Assembly: GCF_003952165.1 (NCBI RefSeq) | Contig: NZ_RXFT01000003.1 | Span: 248,001 to 312,000, forward strand | Direction: 5' to 3' | Length of the DNA stretch: 64,000 nt | Source: Variovorax guangxiensis | GTDB lineage: Bacteria > Pseudomonadota > Gammaproteobacteria > Burkholderiales > Burkholderiaceae_C | Part shown: one piece after another, positions 55,610 to 62,809 of the stretch | Layout of the letters: every line of letters starts with the position of its first letter | Position numbering within the stretch: the first letter of the stretch is position 1 | Translations under genes and position numbers: made by a program | Notes under the pieces: model-generated | What the model saw: the letters and a program-made list of their open reading frames with translations, nothing else | Told to the model about the DNA's origin: nothing | Databases searched by the model: none

Positions 55610-56359
55610 TCAAAACTTCTCGGACCACGGGCGCAGGTCGAGCTCGTGCGTCCAGGCGTCGCGCGGCTGCGAGTGCAGCATCCAGTAGCTGTCGGCGATG
55701 TGGTCGGGGTTCAGGATGCCGTCGCTTTCCTTCAGCGCATAGCGCTCGGGGAAATTGCTGCGGATGAACTCGGTGTCGATGGCGCCGTCGACCACCACGT
55801 GCGCGACGTGAATGCCCTGCGGCCCGAGCTCGCGCGCCATCGACTGGGCCAGCGCGCGCAGCGCCATCTTGGCGCCCGAGAAGGCGCCGAAGTTGGCGCC
55901 GCCGCGCAGCGAGGCCGTGGCGCCGGTGAAGATGATCGTGCCGCGATGGCCGGTCTTCGGCATCTCGCGCGCCACCATGCGTTTGGCCACTTCGCGCCCG
56001 TTGAGAAAGCCCGAGAAGCAGGCCATCTCCCACACCTTGAAGTACTTGCGCGCACTTTCGGTGAGGATGCTCTCGGGCACGTTGGCGCCGATGTTGAACA
56101 CCATCACCTCGATGGGCCCGATGGTCGATTCGATCTGCTCGACGAGCGCGACCACTTCCTCTTCCTTGCGCGCATCGCATGCGAAGGCATGCGCGCGGCC
56201 GCCGTCGGCCTCGATCTGCGCCACCAGCGGCTGCAGCTTGTCGAGGCTGCGCCGCGTGACGCAGGTGGCATAGCCTTCGCGCGCGAAGCGGCGGGCGATG
56301 GCACCGCCGGTCGCGTCGCCAGCGCCGACGATGAGTGCGGCTTTCTGCAGGGCGGCCAT
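55610..56359 (-). CDS. SDR family protein with Phe in place of the catalytic Tyr
   Basis: A 249-residue short-chain dehydrogenase fold. The nucleotide site reads VGAGDATGGAIARRF, and CDARKEEEV and FNIGANVPESI follow as in the family. The catalytic Tyr-x3-Lys is replaced by Phe-Ser-Gly-Ala-Lys (GAFSGAKMALRALAQSM), so normal SDR chemistry is doubtful. It may be a pseudo-enzyme or use another acid. It lies between the thioesterase gene (4-base gap) and the isomerase gene. Confidence 0.9.
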   Translation of the reverse strand: MAALQKAALIVGAGDATGGAIARRFAREGYATCVTRRSLDKLQPLVAQIEADGGRAHAFACDARKEEEVVALVEQIESTIGPIEVMVFNIGANVPESILTESARKYFKVWEMACFSGFLNGREVAKRMVAREMPKTGHRGTIIFTGATASLRGGANFGAFSGAKMALRALAQSMARELGPQGIHVAHVVVDGAIDTEFIRSNFPERYALKESDGILNPDHIADSYWMLHSQPRDAWTHELDLRPWSEKF

Positions 56360-56363
56360 GGTG

Positions 56364-57200
56364 CTATTCCTTGTAGTAGACGATCTGGTTCGAGGTGGCG
56401 AGCAGCACGCCCTTCTCGCTCCACAGATGCGCCGTCTGGTCGAAGAAACCGTTGAAGAACTGCTGTCCCGCGGCGCGGCCCAGCAGGTAGCCCGTGCCGA
56501 CCTCTGCAAGCTGCTGCGGCCCGGCATGGAAGTAGGTGGTGATCGACACCGTGCCCGCCGGCACGTGCTTCGCGCGGCGCAGCCAGACGCGCGGATAGAA
56601 CATGTCGCTCATCGCGGCGAGCGATGCGAAGTCCAGCGGCCTGGGCTCGGCATCGCGCAGCCAGATGCGCGTCTCGCTGTGTTTCAGGCTCTCGTCCCAC
56701 TTGGCGGGAATGCCGCCGCTGAAGGGGCGCATCTCGTACTGCTTGATCCACGCCACGCCCGAAGGGCCGATGCTCATGCGCTCGACCGTCTCGGGCCTGG
56801 GCGATTCGGGCATCGGCATGTCGCTCTCGCCCCATGTCTCGCGGCGCGCGGCCGTTACCACGGTGGCGGTGGTCGTCATGTTGGGCGCGCCGCTGGCGCC
56901 GGCCTGCGTGATCTGCACCGTCCAGTGCTGCGTGGAGCGGTTGGTACGCACGGCCGTGGCCTGGATGTCGAAGGCGCCGGCCTCGATGGCCGCTGCGTAG
57001 TTGACCGTGATCGCGATGGGCGTGCCGAGCACGTCGGGGTGCTGCATAACCGACTGCAGCGCGAGCGCCGCGGTGGTTCCGCCGAAGGGCCCGACCATGT
57101 TCCAGTAGTCGGGGCTGGTCATGCCGGTGAAGTGCCCCACGCGGATGTCGCTGTGGTGGATCTTCAGGGCCTTGTCGAAGGGGTGCGTGCTCGTCGTCAT
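56364..57200 (-). CDS. TesB-like acyl-CoA thioesterase family protein
   Basis: A 278-residue double-hotdog protein: HFTGMTSPDYWNMVGPFGGTTAALALQ, PIAITVNYAAAI, then a second half with LASLAAMSDMFYPRVW-type features (DFASLAAMSDMFYPRVW) and SITTYFHAG. It should hydrolyse acyl-CoA thioesters. The start follows 29 bases behind the alpha/beta hydrolase gene. Presence in a beta-oxidation cluster suggests CoA recycling when intermediates pile up. Confidence 0.9.
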   Translation of the reverse strand: MTTSTHPFDKALKIHHSDIRVGHFTGMTSPDYWNMVGPFGGTTAALALQSVMQHPDVLGTPIAITVNYAAAIEAGAFDIQATAVRTNRSTQHWTVQITQAGASGAPNMTTTATVVTAARRETWGESDMPMPESPRPETVERMSIGPSGVAWIKQYEMRPFSGGIPAKWDESLKHSETRIWLRDAEPRPLDFASLAAMSDMFYPRVWLRRAKHVPAGTVSITTYFHAGPQQLAEVGTGYLLGRAAGQQFFNGFFDQTAHLWSEKGVLLATSNQIVYYKE

Positions 57201-57229
57201 GGCAGGCAGTGTGCCTCCGCTGGCCCGCG

Positions 57230-58138
57230 TCACGCAGTCGTGTGCGGGACGTTGGCGTGCTGCACCGCAGTACGGTCCGTCAATGCGGCGAGCCGGTTCA
57301 GCTTGTCCACCGTGCTCGGCCAGAGGCTCTGGCTGAACTGCTCGCGGAAGAAGCCGAAGTGGCCGATGCGGCGCGCCTGCACGTCGGCCGGCGCGATGCG
57401 CTCGACCGCGCTCGGCGCGCCGGCATAGAGGCTCACGAGGCTGTTGGTGCCCGCGAGCGTCATGAGTTCGTCGTCGGTCATCGACAGCGCGAGCACCGGA
57501 AAGCGCACGCGGTTGTAGCTGCGCGCGGCGAGTTCGCCCTCGGCGCCGACGCTGTAGCGCGGGTTGAGGCACCAGCGCCGCCATTGCAGGATCACCCCGC
57601 GCGGCAGGTCGCCCACCTTCTTGAGCTTGCGCCCCGGGAAGTAGCCGAACAGCCGCGTGACCAGTGGCACCAGCACGAACCAGAAGTACAGGATGGTGCG
57701 CTTGAGCTTCGGCGCGTTCTCGCGCCAGTAGCCGCTGCCGGCCGCGATGCTCACCAGCCCGTCGACCTGCTCGGGCCGCTGCAGGAAGCCCGGCAGCTGC
57801 GCGCCGAGGCTGTGGCCCAACAGGTAGAGCGGTTCGCTGGGCAATGCAGCCTTGGCCGCATCGATCACCGCTTCGTAGTCGTGGGCCCAGTCGAACAGGT
57901 CGGCATCGACCTCGCGCAGCGGCACATCGCCGCGCGAGTCGCCCGAGCCCCGATAGTCGAAGGTCCAGACGCGCAGGCCCTGCTGCGACAGCCACTGCGC
58001 GAAGGGCTCGTAGAAGGACTGGCGCACGCCCATCGCGCCGCCGATCACCACGCTCGCGCGAGGCGTGCCGGCGGGTTCGTAGCGGCGCACCGCCAGTTGC
58101 TGTGCGCCGCCGTCGACCGGAAGCTGCTGCGTGTGCAT
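57230..58138 (-). CDS. Alpha/beta hydrolase
   Basis: A 302-residue hydrolase with the nucleophile elbow LLGHSLGAQL and FDYRGSGDSRGD, close to monoacylglycerol lipase or YheT-like groups. An amphipathic segment TILYFWFVLVPLVTRLFGYFPG in the cap may touch membranes. Substrate unknown; esters feeding the beta-oxidation cluster are plausible. The ATG at 58138 has AAGGAGAC nine bases upstream. Confidence 0.9.
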   Translation of the reverse strand: MHTQQLPVDGGAQQLAVRRYEPAGTPRASVVIGGAMGVRQSFYEPFAQWLSQQGLRVWTFDYRGSGDSRGDVPLREVDADLFDWAHDYEAVIDAAKAALPSEPLYLLGHSLGAQLPGFLQRPEQVDGLVSIAAGSGYWRENAPKLKRTILYFWFVLVPLVTRLFGYFPGRKLKKVGDLPRGVILQWRRWCLNPRYSVGAEGELAARSYNRVRFPVLALSMTDDELMTLAGTNSLVSLYAGAPSAVERIAPADVQARRIGHFGFFREQFSQSLWPSTVDKLNRLAALTDRTAVQHANVPHTTA

Positions 58139-58193
58139 GAAGCTGTCTCCTTCGTTGTGCCGGCACTCGTCGCGGTGCCTTGCGCGTCGTCTA

Positions 58194-59390
58194 TCAGACG
58201 CGTTCAAAGATCCCTGCGGCGCCCTGGCCCATGCCCACGCACATCGTGACCATGCCGTACTTCAGGTTCTCGCGGCGCAGCGCGTGCACCACGGTGGCCG
58301 AGCGGATGGCACCGGTGGCGCCCAGCGGATGGCCCAGCGCGATCGCGCCGCCCATCGGATTGACCTTCGACGCATCGAGCCCCAGCGTGTTGATGACGGC
58401 CAGCGACTGCGCGGCGAAGGCTTCGTTGAGCTCGAACCAGTCGATGTCCTCGTGCTTCAGGCCGGCATAGCGCAGCGCGGCGGGAATGGCCTCGATGGGG
58501 CCGATGCCCATGATGTGCGGCGGCACGCCCTTGCTGGCGAAGCTCACGAAGCGCGCGAGCGGCGTCAGGCCGAACTGCTTCACCGCCTTCTCGCTGGCCA
58601 GGATGAGCGCACCGGCGCCGTCCGAGGTCTGCGAGCTGTTGCCCGCCGTCACGGTGCCGCGCGCGGCGAACACGGTGCGCAGCTTGGCCAGGCCTTCGAG
58701 GCTGGTGTCGGGGCGCGCGCCTTCGTCGAGATTGACGGTGCGGGTCCTGGCGATGGACTCGCCGGTCTCCAGGTTCGGCGTGCGATCGGTCACCTCGATG
58801 GGCGTGATCTCGTCGGCGAACTTGCCGGCCTGCTGCGCGGCCAGCGCCTTCTGGTGCGAGGCGAGCGCGAACTCGTCCTGCGCCTCGCGGCTCACCTTCC
58901 ACTGCTGCGCCACCTTCTCGGCCGTGAGGCCCATGCCGTAGGCGATGCCCACGTCGCCTTCGCGTTCGAAGATGGCAGGCGACAGCGACGGCGAGTTGCC
59001 CATCATCGGCACCATGCTCATGCTCTCGACACCGGCCGCGATCATCACGTCGGCCTCGCCCACGCGGATGCGGTCGGCGGCCATCTGCACGGCCGACAGG
59101 CCCGAGGCGCAGAAGCGGTTGACGGTGATGCCGCCCACGCTGGTCGGCAAGCCAGCCAGCACCGCGCCGATGCGCGCGACGTTCAGGCCCTGCTGCGATT
59201 CGGGAATCGCGCAGCCGCAGATGATGTCTTCGATGGCCTTCGGGTCGAGGCTCGGCACCGCCGCGAGGGCGGCGCGCAGCGTGGTGGCCAGCAGGTCGTC
59301 GGGGCGGTAGTTGCGGAAGTAGCCCCGGTGCGACTTGCCGATGGGGGTGCGGGTGGCGGAGACGATGTAGGCGTCTTGGACTTGCTTCAT
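58194..59390 (-). CDS. Acetyl-CoA C-acyltransferase (FadA-like thiolase)
   Basis: A 398-residue thiolase: nucleophile Cys94 ([10 protein letters not shown]), histidine in ALGHPLGATG and second cysteine in TMCVGMGQGAAG. It performs the last step of beta-oxidation with the FadN-like protein encoded at 59886-62285. Its ATG overlaps the stop of the DUF559 gene by four bases (ATGA), so the inserted gene has become translationally coupled. Confidence 0.95.
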   Translation of the reverse strand: MKQVQDAYIVSATRTPIGKSHRGYFRNYRPDDLLATTLRAALAAVPSLDPKAIEDIICGCAIPESQQGLNVARIGAVLAGLPTSVGGITVNRFCASGLSAVQMAADRIRVGEADVMIAAGVESMSMVPMMGNSPSLSPAIFEREGDVGIAYGMGLTAEKVAQQWKVSREAQDEFALASHQKALAAQQAGKFADEITPIEVTDRTPNLETGESIARTRTVNLDEGARPDTSLEGLAKLRTVFAARGTVTAGNSSQTSDGAGALILASEKAVKQFGLTPLARFVSFASKGVPPHIMGIGPIEAIPAALRYAGLKHEDIDWFELNEAFAAQSLAVINTLGLDASKVNPMGGAIALGHPLGATGAIRSATVVHALRRENLKYGMVTMCVGMGQGAAGIFERV

Positions 59391-59872
59391 GGCTTGAGAT
59401 TCCTGGTGTCTTGTCTTGCTCGTTCGCCCGATGGGACGGCGGCTTTCTGTCTTGCTCCCTCTCCCGCTTGCGGGAGAGGGTTGGGGTGAGGGCTGTCTTC
59501 CTGCAGCGCCTGCAGGATCCGCTCCCGCACCGCGTCGGTCTGCGTCAGCACTTCTTGGTTCCAGAAGCGAAGCACGCGATAACCCTGAGCTTCGATGAAG
59601 CGCGTGCGCTCCTCGTCGTACGCGACAGCCTCGGCGTGCTGCCCGCCGTCCAGCTCGACGATCAGCTTCGTTTCGATACATGCGAAGTCTGCGAAGTACG
59701 GGCCGATCGGACGTTGGCGGCGGAACTTGAAGGTGGCCATGCGGCGGTCGCGCAGGTGGTGCCAGAGCAACGCCTCGGCATCGGTCGGGGTCGCGCGAAG
59801 GCTGCGAGCCCTCACCCTAGCCCTCTCCCGCGAGCGGGAGAGGGAACCGGCCGTGTCGAGGTTTTCGCTCAT
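59387..59872 (-). CDS. DUF559 (Vsr-like nuclease fold) protein
   Basis: A 161-residue protein. The core (residues 25-125) is DUF559, related to very short patch repair endonucleases: LRATPTDAEALLWHHLRDRR, FRRQRPIGPYFADFAC with Asp62, VELDGGQH at 72-79 and YRVLRFWNQEVLTQTDAVRERI. Both ends (LSRSRERARVRA and SPHPNPLPQAGEG) are translated from the flanking 39-base inverted repeats. The gene splits a fadN-fadA pair and lies in the same direction. Its function in cells is unknown; the repeats suggest a mobile cassette. Confidence 0.9.
   Translation of the reverse strand: MSENLDTAGSLSRSRERARVRARSLRATPTDAEALLWHHLRDRRMATFKFRRQRPIGPYFADFACIETKLIVELDGGQHAEAVAYDEERTRFIEAQGYRVLRFWNQEVLTQTDAVRERILQALQEDSPHPNPLPQAGEGARQKAAVPSGERARQDTRNLKP
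59455..59493 (-). repeat. Left flanking repeat of the DUF559 cassette
   Basis: A 39-base unit with a hairpin core CCCTCTCCCGC-TT-GCGGGAGAGGG followed by TTGGGGTGAGGGC. Its inverse matches the unit at 59808-59846 at 35 of 39 bases. It encodes SPHPNPLPQAGEG in the DUF559 frame. Confidence 0.9.
59808..59846 (+). repeat. Right flanking repeat of the DUF559 cassette
   Basis: GCCCTCACCCTAG followed by the hairpin core CCCTCTCCCGC-GA-GCGGGAGAGGG. It is oriented opposite to the unit at 59455-59493, so the two face each other as terminal inverted repeats around about 310 bases of DUF559 coding sequence. Confidence 0.9.
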
Positions 59873-59885
59873 GGTCCTTGCGAGA

Positions 59886-62285
59886 TCAGTTGCGCACTGG
59901 CTTGCCGGTGCTGAGCATCCCCATGATCCGCTCCTGCGTCTTGGGATGCACGATGAGCGAGCAGAACGCCTTGCGCTCCAGCGTCATCAAATATTCCTCG
60001 GTCACGAGCGAGCCCGCGTCCACGTCGCCGCCGGTGACCACGTTGGCGATCAGGCTGGCGATGTGGAAGTCGTGCGCGCTGATGAAGCCGCCGTCGCGCA
60101 TGTTCACGAGCTGGCCCTTGATGGTGGCGGCGCCGCTGCGGCCCGCAACGCGGAAGGCGCGGCGCAGCGGGGGGCGGTAGCCGGCGTCGGCCATGGCCTT
60201 GGCCTGCTGCAGGGCCACATACAGCAGCTCGTCCTTGTTCGGCACGATCACGTCGCTGTCGAGCAGGTAGCCCAGCTTCTTCGAGTCGAGCGCGCCGGTG
60301 CCCACCTTCGCCATCGCGGCGGCGGTGAAGCCTTCGGTGAGGAAGGGCAGCAGGTCGGTGCCGGTGGAGGCCGAGGCGTTCTCGGCCGCACGGCGGGCGA
60401 TGTAGGTCAGGCCGCCCGCGCCGGGGATCAGGCCCACGCCCACTTCGACCAGGCCGATGTAGCTTTCCATCGCGGCAACGCGTTTGGCCGAGTGGATGGC
60501 CAGCTCGCAGCCGCCGCCCAGCGCCATGCCGCGCACGGCGGAGATCACCGGCACGTTGGCGTAGCGGATCTTGAGCATCACGTTCTGCAGCTCTTCTTCC
60601 GCGCCCTCGACCGCGCCGATGCCCGCGACCACGAAGGCCGGCAGCATCGCCTGCAGGTCGGCGCCGACCGAGAACACCTCGTCGGGCGACCAGATCACCA
60701 GGCCCTTGTACTCGGCCTCGGCCAGCTCGACCGCGGCGCCCAGCGCCTCGGCCACGTCGGGGCTGATGGCGTGCATCTTCGAATGGATGCTGGCGATGAG
60801 CACCTCGCCATCGAGCGTCCACACGCGCACGTCGCCTTCGTCGCTGATGGTGGTGCCCGCCGTGTTGGCATCGGCCGCGTTGGCGCCGAGCACGCTCTCG
60901 GGGAAGAGCTGGCGCTCGTGCACCGGCAGGCGGCGCTGCGGCACGAACTTGTTCTGCGAGGCGCTCCACGAGCCCTCTGGCGTGTGCACGCCGCCGGCCT
61001 CGGCCACCGGGCCTTCGAACACCCACCTGGGCAGCGGTGCGCTGCTCAGCGCCTTGCCGGCGTCGATGTCTTCCTGCACCCACTTGGCGACCTGCGCCCA
61101 GCCGGCTTCCTGCCAGAGCTCGAAGGGGCCCTGCTTCATGCCGAAGCCCCAGCGCATGGCGAAGTCGATGTCGCGCGCGCTCTCGGCGATGTCGCCCAGG
61201 TGCACGGCAGCGTAGTGGAAGCCGTCGCGCAGGATGGCCCAGAGGAACTGCCCCTGCGGTCCTTCGCTCTCGCGCAGCAGCTTCAGGCGCTCGCCCGCGG
61301 GCTTCTTGAGCATGCGGCCGTACACCTCGTCGGCCTTGGCGCCGGCGGGCACGTATTCGCCGCTCTCCAGGTCGAAGCGCAGGATGTCGCGGCCGGCCTT
61401 CTTGAAGAAGCCGGCCTTGGTCTTCTGGCCCAGGTTGCCCAGCTCGAGCAGCTTGGCGAGCACGGGCGGCGTCGCGAAGTTGGCGTAGAACGGATCGGTC
61501 TCGGCGTTGAGGTTGTCCTGCAGCGTCTTCACGACGTGGGCCATCGTGTCGAGCCCCACCACGTCGGCGGTGCGGAATGTGCCCGAACTGGCGCGGCCCA
61601 GCTTCTTGCCGGTCAGGTCGTCCACCACGTCGGGCGTCAAACCGAACTTCTCGACTTCCTTCAGCGTGGCCAGCATGCCGGCGATGCCGACGCGGTTGGC
61701 GATGAAGTTGGGCGTGTCGTGCGCGCGCACCACGCCCTTGCCCAGCGTGCTGGTGACGAAGGCTTCGAGGTCGTCGAGCACCTGCGGCTCGGTGGTGGGC
61801 GTGTTGATCAACTCCACCAGGAACATGTAGCGCGGCGGGTTGAAGAAGTGGATGCCGCAGAAGCGCGGCTTCAGCGCCTCGGGCAGCGCCTCGCTGAGCT
61901 TGGTGATCGACAGGCCCGAGGTGTTGGAGGCCAGGATCGCATGCCTGGCGACGTGCGGCGCGATCTTCTTGTACAGATCGAGCTTCCAGTCCATGCGCTC
62001 GGCGATGGCCTCGATGACGAGGTCGCACTCGGCGAGCTTGTCGAGGTTGTCGTCGTAGTTGGCCTGCTCGATCAGCACGGCGTCGGCCACGTCGCCCAGC
62101 GGCGCGGGCTTGAGCTTCTTGAGGTTGTCGATGGCGCGCGTGACGATGCCGTTCTTCGGGCCTTCCTTGGCCGCCAGGTCGAACAGCACGACAGGCACGC
62201 GCACGTTGACGAGGTGGGCCGCGATCTGCGCGCCCATCACGCCGGCGCCGAGCACGGCGACCTTCTTCACTTGAAATCGGGACAT
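59886..62285 (-). CDS. FadN-like 3-hydroxyacyl-CoA dehydrogenase / enoyl-CoA hydratase
   Basis: A 799-residue fusion with the dehydrogenase first: VAVLGAGVMGAQIAAHLVN at the N-terminus, SNTSGLSITKLSEALP and HFFNPPRYMFLVELI, and C-terminal dehydrogenase domains to about residue 430. A crotonase domain follows (FSVGADLQAML, RGMALGGGCELAIHSAKRV). This order is that of FadN rather than FadB. It hydrates and oxidises fatty acyl-CoA intermediates. It is followed by the DUF559 cassette and the thiolase gene. Confidence 0.95.
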   Translation of the reverse strand: MSRFQVKKVAVLGAGVMGAQIAAHLVNVRVPVVLFDLAAKEGPKNGIVTRAIDNLKKLKPAPLGDVADAVLIEQANYDDNLDKLAECDLVIEAIAERMDWKLDLYKKIAPHVARHAILASNTSGLSITKLSEALPEALKPRFCGIHFFNPPRYMFLVELINTPTTEPQVLDDLEAFVTSTLGKGVVRAHDTPNFIANRVGIAGMLATLKEVEKFGLTPDVVDDLTGKKLGRASSGTFRTADVVGLDTMAHVVKTLQDNLNAETDPFYANFATPPVLAKLLELGNLGQKTKAGFFKKAGRDILRFDLESGEYVPAGAKADEVYGRMLKKPAGERLKLLRESEGPQGQFLWAILRDGFHYAAVHLGDIAESARDIDFAMRWGFGMKQGPFELWQEAGWAQVAKWVQEDIDAGKALSSAPLPRWVFEGPVAEAGGVHTPEGSWSASQNKFVPQRRLPVHERQLFPESVLGANAADANTAGTTISDEGDVRVWTLDGEVLIASIHSKMHAISPDVAEALGAAVELAEAEYKGLVIWSPDEVFSVGADLQAMLPAFVVAGIGAVEGAEEELQNVMLKIRYANVPVISAVRGMALGGGCELAIHSAKRVAAMESYIGLVEVGVGLIPGAGGLTYIARRAAENASASTGTDLLPFLTEGFTAAAMAKVGTGALDSKKLGYLLDSDVIVPNKDELLYVALQQAKAMADAGYRPPLRRAFRVAGRSGAATIKGQLVNMRDGGFISAHDFHIASLIANVVTGGDVDAGSLVTEEYLMTLERKAFCSLIVHPKTQERIMGMLSTGKPVRN

Positions 62286-62321
62286 GTTGATTGGTGTGTG
62301 TTGTGGGAAACCGTGCGCCGC

Positions 62322-62765
62322 TTACTGCACGCGGTTCCAGGTTTGGGTGCGCCAGAACGGGCCAAGGTAGCCGCGCACTTCGAGCTTCTTGCCGCCATCG
62401 ACGGGCGTGAAGCTCGCGCGGTATTCCTTGCCGTTCTCGGGGTCGAGGATCTTTCCGCCTTCCCAGACGTCCTTGCCCTCGGCCTTCTTGCCGCCGCGGA
62501 TGATCTCCAGGCCCGCGATGGGCTTGCCCTTGCGGTCGTCGCTGCATTCCTCGCAGACCGCGTCGGGCTTGGTGTCCTTCTTCAGCGACTTCTCGATGCG
62601 CCCGAGCAGGGCACCGTTGGCTTCTGCGATGCGAATCTCGGCCTTGACCTCGCCGGTCTTGTCATCGACGTTGCGCCACAGGCCCACCGGCGTGACGCCC
62701 GCGCCTTGCGCCATGGCGGAGGCGGCGGTGACGGTGAACAGGACGGCTGCAAGCGTTGCTTTCAT
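62322..62765 (-). CDS. DUF2147 domain secreted protein
   Basis: A 147-residue protein with a signal peptide (MKATLAAVLFTVTAASAMAQ) and a DUF2147 domain: TPVGLWRNVDDKTGEVKAEIRI, CEECSDDRKGKPIAGLEIIRG and GGKILDPENGKEYRASFTP. It is probably periplasmic and lipocalin-like. Its function is unknown. The gene lies between acyl-CoA dehydrogenase and FadN-like genes, a context often seen in this group of bacteria. Confidence 0.93.
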   Translation of the reverse strand: MKATLAAVLFTVTAASAMAQGAGVTPVGLWRNVDDKTGEVKAEIRIAEANGALLGRIEKSLKKDTKPDAVCEECSDDRKGKPIAGLEIIRGGKKAEGKDVWEGGKILDPENGKEYRASFTPVDGGKKLEVRGYLGPFWRTQTWNRVQ

Positions 62766-62809
62766 GAGCGGCTCCAGGTTGGGTGTCGGTTGAGGAAGGA
62801 CTCTCGGCT

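Noticed and set aside
59455-59846. CRISPR array
   Set aside because: Only two repeat units exist, they are inverted to each other and separated by coding sequence.
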